Positions 26,428 to 35,354 are shown, numbered from the stretch's first letter. The stretch: 39,978 nucleotides of DNA from DATJHM01 sp035493895 (GCA_035493895.1 DATJHM010000165.1:1-39978); one strand, 5' to 3'. Numbers and translations are program-made. The notes: generated from the sequence alone by a model not told the origin.

Positions 26428-26548
26428 GAGAGGAAACGCTTCGTATTCCTTCTCCCATGCTTCTCATCTTCCAATAAATAGACTTCATTTTCTGTTATTG
26501 GATCAAATCGAAAAAGGGGACACATTTCTGTAGAGAGCAGCCCCTAAA

Positions 26549-26967
26549 GGGCAATGTCACGTAAATAAGGGGAAGCTCCCCTCAAATCCGTAGCATCGCG
26601 GCTTGTCTGCAATGAATACGCATCAACCTAAGGGGCGAGATGGCCGGTGGGGCCCGCGGGCAGGGATAAACCGCTGCCCCTACCTCTGCCTTTCTTCGAC
26701 GGTGGGGACCACATGCCCCCATGCCAAAGACGATGTGGTTCCGATACACACCATCGGGAGAGGTAGCCTCGGCCCCCGGCCATTTCGAAGAGCCCATCCC
26801 CTGCCTTAGGTTGATGCGTATTGGTCGCAGACAAGCAGCAATGTCACGTAGATAAGGCTGTACCCGGTGCCCATCGACCCTACCTTCGTAGAATCGCCCC
26901 CGGTCGCAGACAAGCGGCGACGCTACGGATTTGAGGGGAGATTTCCCTTATCTACGTGACATTGTCC
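26549..26967. mobile_element. 419-bp MITE-like element with long imperfect terminal inverted repeats and internal palindrome
   Basis: The ends GGGCAATGTCACGTA and (inverted) GGACAATGTCACGTA match, and similarity continues for about 55 bases on each side, including CCCCTCAAATCCGTAGC. Inside, 26602-26634 and 26807-26839 form a second inverted repeat (GCTTGTCTGC and ATACGCATCAACCTAAGG). A third end-like copy (AATGTCACGTAGATAAGG) occurs at 26842-26859, so the unit looks nested. No transposase is encoded. It lies between the DUF2785 and MFS genes; 26301-26548 holds only the DUF2785 promoter. Confidence 0.7.
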
Positions 26968-26983
26968 TTAAAAGGGCATTTCC

Positions 26984-29398
26984 TCACTCAAGAGTTCGGC
27001 CAGCAGGGTACGGGTCACGACCCAGAACGTGCCTCGTTTTCTCTCTTCTCTCCACAGCTTGCAGATGGAGGTTTTGTTGCCGATCGATCTCGGCGTAGAC
27101 CTCGCTCAGACTCACGTTGAACTGATTGACGATAGTGAGCAACTGACTGACGGCAGCGGTGAGATAGCGCTTGCGCTCTTCATCTACGACTTTCTGGCGT
27201 TCAATCTCGATGTGTATATCATTCAGGCTGACATTCGCTTCACTGGCGACGGCGAGCAACTGGCTGACCGCCGTAGCGAACCGCTGTTGTTGCGGGACCT
27301 CCGGACTCTGTAGTGGATAGACCGTCGTCTGCGCTTGCGGCTGATATGCTGGCGTCATCGATGCGGTTGCTGGCGTCACGGGCGCTGTTGCGGGTAGCCA
27401 GCTATTGTGACCATTGCTTTCGAGAGGCGCATGCATTTGCGTCGCCTGCTGAGGCATCACTGGTGCGGTTGCTGGCTGCCAACCATTGTGGTGATTGCTT
27501 TCGAGAGGCGCATGCATTTGTGTTGCCTGCTGAGATGTTGCGGACACTGTTGCTGGCTGCCAACCATTGTGGCCATTGCTTTCAGCAGGCATTTGCGTCG
27601 CCTGCTGAGGCATTACCGGGAGCCGGATGGGAGCAGGCATGCTCTCTTCAATACCCAGAACATCTGTGCCCGCCTCCACGATCTCCTCTTTTGCCAGCAC
27701 GCGTTTGCCGCGTACCGTCGAGGAGACCGCAGCAACGACGCAAACCCCAGCGGCCAGGTAGAAGGCCAGGCGCATACCATCCATGAATGGCGATGAGAGC
27801 AGGTTGGGAAAGAAGCTCTGCCCCAGCAGAGTACTTTGTGCCGTCGCGGGCAACTGTTGCAGAACTGCCGCTGGCAGCATGGACTGCATCGGATTATAGC
27901 CCAGAAAGGCTGCGAAGAGCGCTGCGATTGGCGGCAACTTGGCGACGCTGTTGGCGATAGTGGCAGGCAGACCGACATTGAGCAGGCCGCTGGAAAGTAC
28001 CGAGGGCAGGGCACTCGCCAGACCGGCTGTAACGATGCTAAAGAACATCGTCATACTGATCACCGAGGCCGCATTCATGAAGGTCACGCGCATCCCGGAA
28101 CCCACACCGCGCCGATCCGAAGGCACATCGTTCATCGATAATGTGGTATTCGGCGCGGAGAACATGCCCTGCCCGAGACCCATGATTGCCAGCAGCACTG
28201 CAAACCAGATGTAGTCAAAATTGGCAGGCAAGAGGGTCAGCAGCACAAAACAAATCGCCTGAATACTCATACCAGTCGTCGCGAAGAGGCGCTGACCGAG
28301 CTTATCCGAGAGAATGCCGCTCACCGGCCCGATGACGATAAAACCGACCATCAGAGGCAGCATATAAATGCCAGCCCAGAGCGGAGTATCTGCGAAGTTA
28401 TAGCCATGCAACGGCAACCAGATACCCTGGAGCCAGATAATCAGCATAAATTGCAAACCACCGCGCACCAGGCCAGCACAAAAATTCGCGATATTACCGG
28501 CAGCGAATGAGACAATCTTGAACAGATGCAGATCGAACATCGGAGCGCGGGAGCGCATCTCGATCCAGACGAAGAGGATCAGTAACACGACACCAATCAC
28601 CAGGCAGCTAATCACAAAGGGATTGCCCCAGCCCATCGCGCTTGAACCATATGGCTCCAGGCCATACGTCATACCGATCAGCGCGATCGTCAGGCCCAGG
28701 AAGAAGGTGATATTGCCAAACCAGTCAATCTTCTGGTGCGCATTGCCCTGCGTGGTCTCACGCAGCATCAGAAACGCCCAGATCGTTCCCGCGACACCCA
28801 CCGGCACACTGACCAGAAAGACCAGCCGCCAATCAATTGCAGAGAGGATGCCGCCCAGGATCAGGCCGAGGACCGAGCCGAGAATGACCGCCAGCTGATT
28901 GATGCCCATGGCCATGCCGCGCTGTTTCACAGGGAAGGCATCCATCAGAATAGGAGTACTATTGGCCATCAGGAAACTGCCACCTACCGCCTGTACCAGA
29001 CGAAAGGCGATCATCATGATCGCAGCTCCGTTTCCGCGGCCAGGAGTGATATAGAGCAGGATGCTCCCCAGGCTAAAAATAGCGAATCCCAGATTATATA
29101 AGCGAACACGGCCGAACATATCCGAAATACGCCCCAGCGAGACGACCAGTGTCGCGGTAAGCAACATATAGCCCATCAGCATCCAGAGCAGATAGTTCGT
29201 TTCGCCCGCCCCCAGGGGATTAATGCCGATCCCGTTAAAGATCGCAGGCAGCGAGATCAGCACGATACTGGAGTTGATAGTCGCCATCAACATACCCAGC
29301 GTGGTATTGGAGAGGGCTATCCATTTGTAATGGGGTCCAGGTGGCTGCAATCTTCGTGGGATCTTTGTTTGTGTGGTTGTGAGTTGAGCTTGTGACAC
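26984..29398 (-). CDS. DHA2-type MFS drug exporter with a C-terminal repeat and paired helical extension
   Basis: Residues 1-570 form a 14-helix major facilitator of the DHA2/EmrB type: LGMLMATINSSIVLISLPAI in helix 1, LGRISDMFGRVRLYNLGF after helix 2, and FRLVQAVGGSFLMANSTPIL in helix 4-5. It would export drugs or metabolites with protons. Unusually, over 210 residues follow: three ~25-residue repeats (MPQQATQMHAPLESNGHN type, about 596-672), a Pro/Gln linker, and two copies of a helix pair (AVSQLLAVASEANVSL and AVSQLLTIVNQFNVSL). The start is GTG 29398 with AAAGGAA nine bases before. Palindromic operator-like sites lie about 430 bases upstream. Confidence 0.85.
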   Translation of the reverse strand: MSQAQLTTTQTKIPRRLQPPGPHYKWIALSNTTLGMLMATINSSIVLISLPAIFNGIGINPLGAGETNYLLWMLMGYMLLTATLVVSLGRISDMFGRVRLYNLGFAIFSLGSILLYITPGRGNGAAIMMIAFRLVQAVGGSFLMANSTPILMDAFPVKQRGMAMGINQLAVILGSVLGLILGGILSAIDWRLVFLVSVPVGVAGTIWAFLMLRETTQGNAHQKIDWFGNITFFLGLTIALIGMTYGLEPYGSSAMGWGNPFVISCLVIGVVLLILFVWIEMRSRAPMFDLHLFKIVSFAAGNIANFCAGLVRGGLQFMLIIWLQGIWLPLHGYNFADTPLWAGIYMLPLMVGFIVIGPVSGILSDKLGQRLFATTGMSIQAICFVLLTLLPANFDYIWFAVLLAIMGLGQGMFSAPNTTLSMNDVPSDRRGVGSGMRVTFMNAASVISMTMFFSIVTAGLASALPSVLSSGLLNVGLPATIANSVAKLPPIAALFAAFLGYNPMQSMLPAAVLQQLPATAQSTLLGQSFFPNLLSSPFMDGMRLAFYLAAGVCVVAAVSSTVRGKRVLAKEEIVEAGTDVLGIEESMPAPIRLPVMPQQATQMPAESNGHNGWQPATVSATSQQATQMHAPLESNHHNGWQPATAPVMPQQATQMHAPLESNGHNSWLPATAPVTPATASMTPAYQPQAQTTVYPLQSPEVPQQQRFATAVSQLLAVASEANVSLNDIHIEIERQKVVDEERKRYLTAAVSQLLTIVNQFNVSLSEVYAEIDRQQNLHLQAVERREKTRHVLGRDPYPAGRTLE
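27385..27613 (-). repeat. In-frame tandem repeat, three units of 72-81 bp, in the MFS tail
   Basis: Three units of 24, 27 and 27 codons encode variants of QQATQMHAPLESN followed by HNGWQPATAP. Units two and three are nearly identical at the DNA level, pointing to recent slippage or unequal exchange. Confidence 0.75.
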
Positions 29399-29491
29399 GC
29401 AGTAATATTCCTTTCAAATTTCCCAAATCATTCCCTTGCAACGTTGCTGGCTGGTTTCTCTCGATACCACCGGGGTCTGGATTTCCACAAT

Positions 29492-29565
29492 GAAAACATT
29501 TTTATTAAATACAGCACAAGATAAAAAAGAAAACATTTCTATTAAATACAGCACAAGGTAAAAAA
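29492..29565. repeat. Tandem duplication of a 37-bp AT-rich unit
   Basis: Two back-to-back 37-base units starting GAAAACATTT and ending TAAAAAA differ at only two positions. They lie 94 bases upstream of the MFS start codon, so they could be part of its promoter. The remaining 29566-29826 stretch has no supported gene. Confidence 0.65.
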
Positions 29566-29826
29566 GGCCGTTTCCATTTCTCGTCCAAAGACAAAAAGGT
29601 ATCCCGACGATCTCTCAAAGTGGTGAGAAGAAGAGCTTCCCGATGTCTCTCCTGGTCAATAATGATTTCGTCACTCCTATCATCGGAGGTACCACAGCAT
29701 GGGGGGACGACTCACCGGACCTTCTTCAGCACATTCAGCGAAGGGATGTGCGCCCGGGACATGGACCTCTCCATTGCATTCCCTGCATCTCGCAGAAGCA
29801 AAACCGGTCGATTTACCTGTTTGCAT

Positions 29827-29875
29827 TTGGTTGATATAATCAACTATATCATACATAGTTGATTATATCAACCAA
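29827..29875. promoter_or_regulatory. Double palindromic operator (MarR-type) upstream of the MFS gene
   Basis: Two perfect 21-base arms (29827-29847 and 29855-29875) are inverted around ATCATAC. Each arm contains the palindrome GTTGAT-nnn-ATCAAC, the size of a MarR site. The same 21-base arm occurs at 38549-38569, upstream of the MarR gene. Confidence 0.6.
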
Positions 29876-29982
29876 CTACAGAGAAAAAGGGTCCCGTTTC
29901 TTGTATAAATTCTACCATATGGGGGATGAGTGCTTCTCCCTCAACCTGTAACTTTTCATCCACGTCTCTTAATTCGTCTTGC

Positions 29983-30120
29983 GTCAATCCAAAATTGGTA
30001 CAACAAATGATGGGCCACGAGGATATCGAGACCACGATGACCGTCTATGGATTGGTCAATACTATCATGCAAATGGTGGCAACGGAGAAGATTGATGGGC
30101 GGCTAAAACAGCTTTCTTAG
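29983..30120 (+). pseudogene. Tyrosine recombinase C-terminal remnant, copy 1
   Basis: The frame reads VNPKLVQQMMGHEDIETTMT and VYGLVN, the C-terminal box of phage-type integrases (the LGHxxIxxTxxxY motif with the nucleophile Tyr). The catalytic Arg and everything upstream are missing. It is part of a ~200-bp direct repeat shared with 38322-38507. Confidence 0.7.
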
Positions 30121-30186
30121 AGCTGGCAACTGTCAATGAAACTGTCATGGGCCTGGTTCCTCATGATAAGATAGACATGAGAAACT
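29983..30186 (+). repeat. Long direct repeat, copy 1 (left border of the 30.2-38.3 kb segment)
   Basis: About 200 bases from GTCAATCC to GACATGAGAAAC match 38322-38507 with scattered substitutions and one 18-base stretch (within 30117-30136) absent from copy 2. The copy ends at the stop codon of the NB-ARC gene (30187). Confidence 0.85.
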
Positions 30187-33100
30187 TCATTCTGCTCCAG
30201 ACGTGCCAGGAGTGCTGATCCACGCGCTCACGGTTTGATGATGCACTCCCAGTTGGCGAGCAATGCGACGATAACTTATACCTTGTTTGGCAAGCGCGAG
30301 GGCCTCGGCTTTTCGCACCTGGTCAGGTTTCCGCATACCTGGCTGAGGGGTGAAGTACAGCCGACACACACGGCAGTGGAATCGCAGACTCCCCGACCGA
30401 TTTTTTCCACTTTTGAGGACTGCCGTCGTTTGCTGACACTGAGGGCACGCAGGAAGGACATCGCCCGTTACATGGGCTACCACTGTTGATCCCTCTCTAC
30501 TGCTGGTAAAAGTACGCTCTCTCAAGGGATTCATAGTTTCTGGTTGTGTTCCCTCCAGTTGCCTGGCTTCCTCGGCGCGACCCATGTCGCTTAACAGGGC
30601 CTCCAGATGTTCACGGGTGTCGATGGTCAGGGGATGTATTACCCCTAGCACGTGTGTTCGGGCCGCCAGCGCTCGCTTGTAGAGAGCGTGTGCATCGTGA
30701 TTGCGCCCCTGAGCTTGACGCAACAGCGCGAACGCATGCAAGGTCCTGGAAAACTGCAAATCGGTAGGGGCAAGCGTGGCTTCACAAATCTTCAAGGCAC
30801 GAAGAAACAGCGACTCCGCCTCTGCCTCTTTCCCCTGATCTCGATAGATACTTGCTAAAGTTCCCAGATCTTCAGCCGTATAGGGATGTTCCGGACCAAG
30901 ATGATCTTCGTGGATGGAGAGCGCACGCAGGACCAGAGCTTCAGCCTGAGCATTCTTCCCCCATTCGTGATAGAGGATACTCAGGTTGCCCAGGGAGTCA
31001 GCCGTGTGAGGATGGTCAGGGCCAAAGTGCTGCTCACGGATCGCAAGGGCGCGTTGATGGAATGGCTCTGCTTCCTTATATCTTCCTTGAGCAGTAAAGA
31101 AGATGCCTAAGTTATTCAGAGTGGCCGCAGTATGGGGATGGTCAGAACCAAAGTGTTGTTCACGGATTGCATGGGCACGTAGATAGAGTGGCTCTGCTTC
31201 CTCATATCGCCCCTGATTGTAATAGATGTTAGCTATATTATTGAGAGTGGCCGCAGTATGGAGGTGGTCAGGACCAAGGTGCTGCTCACGGATCGCAAGG
31301 GCACGTTGATAGAATGGCATTGCTTCCTCATATCGCCCCTGAGACCAGTAAAGGTTTCCCAGACCGTGAAGACTGGCTGCCATCTGGGGATGATCGGGAC
31401 CAAGATGGTGTTCGCGGATCGTCAGCGCGCGCAAGTAGAGCGGCTCTGCTTTCTGAGGGAGCCTGTATGATTCATAGATGTTTGCCAGATTGTTGAGGGC
31501 ATCCGCAAGAGCAAGATCGTCAGGATCACCCTGTTGTTCACGGATCGCCAGTACACGCAGGTACAACGGCTCGACCTCTTTATAGCGACCACAGTCTCGA
31601 TAGAGCACTCCCAGATTGCTCAAGGAGTCAGCGGCGCGAGGATGGTCAGGGCCAAAGTGCTGCTCACGGATCGAAAGAGCATGCAAGTAGAGTGACTCCG
31701 CCTGTTCATACAGTGCATGCTCATGAAGGTAGGTCCCTGTTCGATCGAGGAGATCAGCGGCCTCGGGTAGTTGAAGCTGATGAGACTGGATCAATGCATC
31801 GCAGACCTGCGCCTGTTCCAGGTAGCGCAGACACTGAGGCCAGCTATCCACATTTTTCGGATCAGCAGGGAAGGTCGTCTCCAGGGCGCGCACCACCCGC
31901 TCGCTCCAGGTGCGCTGTGCCTCGACTTCCATATGATCTATCTGGACAGCCTGCACCAGGCGGTGGAGACTCAGCATCCGGTCCTCCGCGAGACGCTTCA
32001 CCAGGGAAAAGGCCAGCAGCGCTTCGAGCATCTCGTTGAAGCGAAGGGGATTCGTCACCGTTTCACGCAACGTCGGAGGCCACTGGGGAGCACCTTTCGT
32101 AAGGAGTTCTTCTGGAATGTGGTCTGGAGCGAGGAAGGCACAGATGCGCAAGAACTCCGTGGCAGCAGGATTCTGCTCTTCGACGCGCTTAAAGGAGAGA
32201 GACCAGGTCGTGGCAACGGACTCTGGATAGCCGGTGGCCTGCCTGCCGCGCCGCGCCAGAAGCGCGTGACGATGCGTCTGATAAAGCTGAAGGTAGTCCC
32301 TCAGCGTGCATCCGGTCTCTTCAATGTAGGCACCTGCCTGATCGATGGCGAGAGGAAATTGGGCGAGGGCAATGACCAGATTGATCGCGTCGTCCATCAT
32401 CTCTGGTGACTCGGCAGAAAACCGGCGCGCACGCCGCAGTAGGAGATAGGTTCCCTCCAGTATTCCCATGAGATCGACTTCAATGGATGAAGCCAGCGCG
32501 CCAACTGCGCTGGCCCTCGTCGTGAGGAGCATGTGCCCGTTGCCCTGGTGAGGGAGATAGGGTTGCACCAGGTCAAGATCATCGGCGTTGTCAAAAATCA
32601 GCAGCCAGGGCTGCGTACACTGTTCCAACCAGCGCAAGAGAGCCGTCACGATGGTGCGCTGATTGGTCTCATCCTTCACAAGAGTGGGCATGACCAGACG
32701 AGCGAGTTCGACAAAACTGGTCAGGATCGTCTCTTCGTTTGCCGCAGAGATCCAAATGGTATGGCGATAGCGTCCTTGCATCCGTGCCCGATACGCATAT
32801 TCGATGGCGATTTGCGTCTTGCCAATACCACCCAGTCCCGAAATAGCCTGCGTTTGCGTCAGAACTGCCTGCTGAATATTCATCGGTTCGCCTGGCTGCT
32901 TTGCAGCGAACAGGTGCCCAAGTTGCTGAAGCACGTCGTCGCGTCCGGTAAAGTGAGGATTACGTGCATATGGCACAGTCCAAAGCGGCGTCTGCTCCGA
33001 GAGATCGTTTCTCTCCGGTGCCACATCTGAGGTGGCACTCTCCGATGGGAAGCCATCGCTCAATCCTAACTCCTGGGAACTGAGCCCAAAGAGGGTACAG

Positions 33101-33249
33101 AGTTTGATGCGGTAATAGGCGCTGGGTTGCTGGGAGCCTCGTTCCCAGCGCTGGATTGTGACGACGGTGACGCCTAACTGATCTGCCAGATCTTGCTGTC
33201 GCCAGTTGCGCTTGATGCGTTGCCGACGCAACTGCTCGTTTCTCTGCAT
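30187..33249 (-). CDS. XRE-NB-ARC-TPR STAND protein with C-terminal zinc ribbon and second HTH
   Basis: The 1020-residue protein has five parts. An XRE helix-turn-helix lies at about 8-62 (WRQQDLADQLGVTVVTIQRWE). The NB-ARC NTPase spans about 95-420, with Walker A GLGGIGKT at 138-145 and Walker B WLLIFDN at 215-221. Around nine 42-residue kinesin-light-chain-like TPRs run from about 530 to 900 (EPLYLRALAIREQHLGPDHP type). A zinc ribbon has Cys935, Cys938, Cys959 and Cys962. A second helix-turn-helix lies at about 978-1011 (LAKQGISYRRIARQLGVHHQ), like the N-terminus of IS1-type transposases. XRE-NB-ARC-TPR proteins are known STAND regulators; the extra C-terminal module is unusual. ATG 33249 follows AGAGGG. 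Confidence 0.85.
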   Translation of the reverse strand: MQRNEQLRRQRIKRNWRQQDLADQLGVTVVTIQRWERGSQQPSAYYRIKLCTLFGLSSQELGLSDGFPSESATSDVAPERNDLSEQTPLWTVPYARNPHFTGRDDVLQQLGHLFAAKQPGEPMNIQQAVLTQTQAISGLGGIGKTQIAIEYAYRARMQGRYRHTIWISAANEETILTSFVELARLVMPTLVKDETNQRTIVTALLRWLEQCTQPWLLIFDNADDLDLVQPYLPHQGNGHMLLTTRASAVGALASSIEVDLMGILEGTYLLLRRARRFSAESPEMMDDAINLVIALAQFPLAIDQAGAYIEETGCTLRDYLQLYQTHRHALLARRGRQATGYPESVATTWSLSFKRVEEQNPAATEFLRICAFLAPDHIPEELLTKGAPQWPPTLRETVTNPLRFNEMLEALLAFSLVKRLAEDRMLSLHRLVQAVQIDHMEVEAQRTWSERVVRALETTFPADPKNVDSWPQCLRYLEQAQVCDALIQSHQLQLPEAADLLDRTGTYLHEHALYEQAESLYLHALSIREQHFGPDHPRAADSLSNLGVLYRDCGRYKEVEPLYLRVLAIREQQGDPDDLALADALNNLANIYESYRLPQKAEPLYLRALTIREHHLGPDHPQMAASLHGLGNLYWSQGRYEEAMPFYQRALAIREQHLGPDHLHTAATLNNIANIYYNQGRYEEAEPLYLRAHAIREQHFGSDHPHTAATLNNLGIFFTAQGRYKEAEPFHQRALAIREQHFGPDHPHTADSLGNLSILYHEWGKNAQAEALVLRALSIHEDHLGPEHPYTAEDLGTLASIYRDQGKEAEAESLFLRALKICEATLAPTDLQFSRTLHAFALLRQAQGRNHDAHALYKRALAARTHVLGVIHPLTIDTREHLEALLSDMGRAEEARQLEGTQPETMNPLRERTFTSSREGSTVVAHVTGDVLPACPQCQQTTAVLKSGKNRSGSLRFHCRVCRLYFTPQPGMRKPDQVRKAEALALAKQGISYRRIARQLGVHHQTVSAWISTPGTSGAE

Positions 33250-33321
33250 GGCGTTTCCCTCTCACCGACCCCTGCGGTTGGAAGCTTTTAAATGAATATT
33301 TCATCATATAAGAGACAATAC

Positions 33322-33359
33322 TGGATAGTAGATGATACGTTGGATAGTATACGATACGT
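33322..33359. promoter_or_regulatory. Two 19-bp direct repeats upstream of the STAND gene
   Basis: TGGATAGTAGATGATACGT and TGGATAGTATACGATACGT stand head to tail, agreeing at 17 of 19 positions, 73 bases upstream of the STAND start. They are plausible binding sites for that protein's XRE domain (autoregulation). The rest of 33250-33576 holds no gene. Confidence 0.5.
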
Positions 33360-33576
33360 TATGAGCTCCCTGCAATACTGCTTTTCCCCTTGCAAAACGA
33401 TGGAAAATGTTGGGTCGAAGATCGCTCACGATCTCTGAAAAAGAAACGCAAAAGTGTATTCTTTCCAAAGAAGAAGATGCTTCTGACAAAAGAAGCCTGA
33501 TCTTTTAACGAAACTATGGAGATTGGCTTGTAATGTTCATAGGTGAAGATCAGATGGAAGAAAAGGAGACATCCTT

Positions 33577-33906
33577 ATGGCACAAACCATTGTTTGTATC
33601 AACAATGCAGGTATGGTTATGAATTTTTGGATCGAGTGGGTAAATGATGACGGAACCCAGGGTTGGACACAAGCGAACAGTGGGGACTATCCTGTTGATC
33701 AAAGGCGAAGCCTCGACATGGATGCTTTAAACGGACAAGGTGAAAGCATCCCATCTGGTCGTCTTGTGCGTCCTCATGTGCAAGCGGTGGCAGGAGCCAG
33801 TATCGCAGGAGACAGGTATATCACCTATACGCCAGGCTCCGGCATTGCCATCTATGATGTCACAGGAACGAGTTTCAATTACAGTGTCACGCTCATCGAA
33901 TCATAA
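33577..33906 (+). CDS. Small beta-rich protein of unknown function, 109 residues
   Basis: I do not recognise a family. The protein is rich in Gly, Thr, Val and aromatic residues with no signal peptide, and looks like a compact beta-sandwich: TIVCINNAGMVMNFWIEWV, DGTQGWTQANSGDYP, YITYTPGSGIAIYDVTG, FNYSVTLIES. Such a pattern recalls small cytolysin- or lectin-like folds, but this is only an impression. The Shine-Dalgarno AAAAGGAG is good. It is divergent from the STAND gene and ended by its own terminator, so it is a single transcript. Confidence 0.65.
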   Translation: MAQTIVCINNAGMVMNFWIEWVNDDGTQGWTQANSGDYPVDQRRSLDMDALNGQGESIPSGRLVRPHVQAVAGASIAGDRYITYTPGSGIAIYDVTGTSFNYSVTLIES

Positions 33907-33971
33907 GTTGCCCTCAATTTTTTGAAACCTTTCCAACGTTCTCACGATACAAACGGCGATATGCATAGCTG

Positions 33972-34013
33972 AAAGGGGCGTCTTTCACCGTCCAGAAAGC
34001 ACTCCCCTTTTTC
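33972..34013 (+). terminator. Intrinsic terminator after the small beta-rich gene
   Basis: AAAGGGG (33972-33978) pairs with CCCCTTT (34004-34010), and CTTTC with GAAAG inside form a second stem. CCCCTTTTTC gives the T-tract. Confidence 0.6.
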
Positions 34014-34202
34014 AATCAGCCAGCCCCGATAAATCATCAATGGCCTGGTGAATGCGCCCATCGGGTATCGCCAATAATTCGCTTTCTACACGCTTCATGC
34101 GCTTGCGCGTGCGGCAGCTGACGCAATCGGGGTCGTCGCAAGAGATTTTGCAAGCGCATGCTGTCCTAATTGCCACCAGAGAAGAAAACGAGAGATATTT
34201 TT

Positions 34203-35321
34203 ATGAATACAGATCCCTCTCACCAGAGAAGGAAGAAGAGAACAAGCAAGAACTCGGATGAACATCAGCAGCACATGCAACGAGGGTGGCTCACAAACGT
34301 CGCGTTTATGTCTGGAGGAATGGGCTGGCACTGGAAAGGGCAACTCACGCTGGTTTTGCTTTTCAGTCTCGTGCTGTTCGCGGGCAGTTTCGCCTCCATT
34401 GTATACGCTCAGCAAACAGGTCACACTTCGCTTGCTCAGGCTCAGAAGGAGTCCTCTCTTCTGCCAGAGGGCTTTACTGAAGGTTTCGCCATGACCAATG
34501 GCATTCGTATGCATTATGTCAGCGGTGGAAAGGGACAGCCATTGGTACTGCTCCACGGGTTTCCAGAAACCTGGTACGCATGGCATAAAGTGCTTCCCGA
34601 TCTCGCCAGACATTACCGGGTGATTGCGCCTGACATGCGGGGGGCAGGCCAGACAGACGCGCCACCGACGGGGTATGACAAGGCAACGATGGCCAGGGAT
34701 ATTCATGGACTTGTCTCGCAACTCGGTCTTGGGCCCATCAACCTGGTCGGTCATGATATCGGACTGATGGTCGCTTATGCGTATGCAGCGCTCTATCCCG
34801 GCGATGTGAAACACCTGGCGCTGCTGGAAGCGCCAATCCCTGATGCAAGTATCTACACACTTCCAGCACTGACTGCCAATGGACCCGGCGTCTGGTGGTT
34901 CGGCTTTTTCAGTACTCCGCAGATGCCTGAAAAACTCATCCAGGGACAGGAAGCAACCTTTTTAACTCAGTTTTTCCAGAACAGCGTTCCTGTTCAGGTT
35001 CAGGGGAGCATCACGCCAGCGGAAATCGCACTCTATGCGCACAACTGGCAAGATCCTGCACATCTGCATGCTTATATCAGCTACTTCAGTTCCTTTCAAA
35101 CGGATGTAGAGCAGATCAAAATCTATGGAAAAAAGAAGTTGCAGATGCCAGTGCTTGCGCTCGGAGCGGACCACAGTCTCGGAGAGGCAGTTTTTACCCA
35201 GGTACACAACTACGCCACGAATGTTACCGGCGGAGTGATCGCCAACTCTGGTCACTGGATACCTGAAGAGCATCCACAAGCATTGGTAGATCAGCTTCTT
35301 ACCTTCTTTCAAAAGAAATAA
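34203..35321 (+). CDS. Membrane-anchored or secreted alpha/beta hydrolase, epoxide hydrolase-like
   Basis: The 372-residue protein starts with a long basic stretch (residues 1-45), then one hydrophobic helix (46-69) ending in IVYAQQ, a possible signal or anchor. The hydrolase follows: oxyanion motif HGFPET (118-123), the nucleophile Asp185 in GHDIG (the Asp type used by epoxide hydrolases and haloalkane dehalogenases), the acid in LGADHS and the base in NSGHW. It would hydrolyse an epoxide or halide outside the membrane. The ATG at 34203 is chosen; a TTG at 34170 is possible. A cupin gene follows 33 bases later, likely an operon. Confidence 0.85.
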   Translation: MNTDPSHQRRKKRTSKNSDEHQQHMQRGWLTNVAFMSGGMGWHWKGQLTLVLLFSLVLFAGSFASIVYAQQTGHTSLAQAQKESSLLPEGFTEGFAMTNGIRMHYVSGGKGQPLVLLHGFPETWYAWHKVLPDLARHYRVIAPDMRGAGQTDAPPTGYDKATMARDIHGLVSQLGLGPINLVGHDIGLMVAYAYAALYPGDVKHLALLEAPIPDASIYTLPALTANGPGVWWFGFFSTPQMPEKLIQGQEATFLTQFFQNSVPVQVQGSITPAEIALYAHNWQDPAHLHAYISYFSSFQTDVEQIKIYGKKKLQMPVLALGADHSLGEAVFTQVHNYATNVTGGVIANSGHWIPEEHPQALVDQLLTFFQKK

Positions 35322-35354
35322 AGAACGAAGAAAAGAAAAGGAAAGGAAACATCT

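Noticed and set aside
26603..26834. Two opposite open frames of 68 residues that both begin with MSA-NTHQPK
   Set aside because: The identical beginnings come from the inverted repeat of the MITE-like element, not from two genes.
29643..29834. 63- and 80-residue plus-strand frames between the MFS gene and the operator
   Set aside because: They lack ribosome sites and family patterns. A minus-strand frame in 29566-29672 looks slightly coding but has no start, so it is at most a relic.
30650..31720. Regularly spaced similar DNA units that could be taken for a CRISPR array
   Set aside because: The period is 126 bases, there are no unique spacers, and the units encode 42-residue TPRs in one continuous frame.
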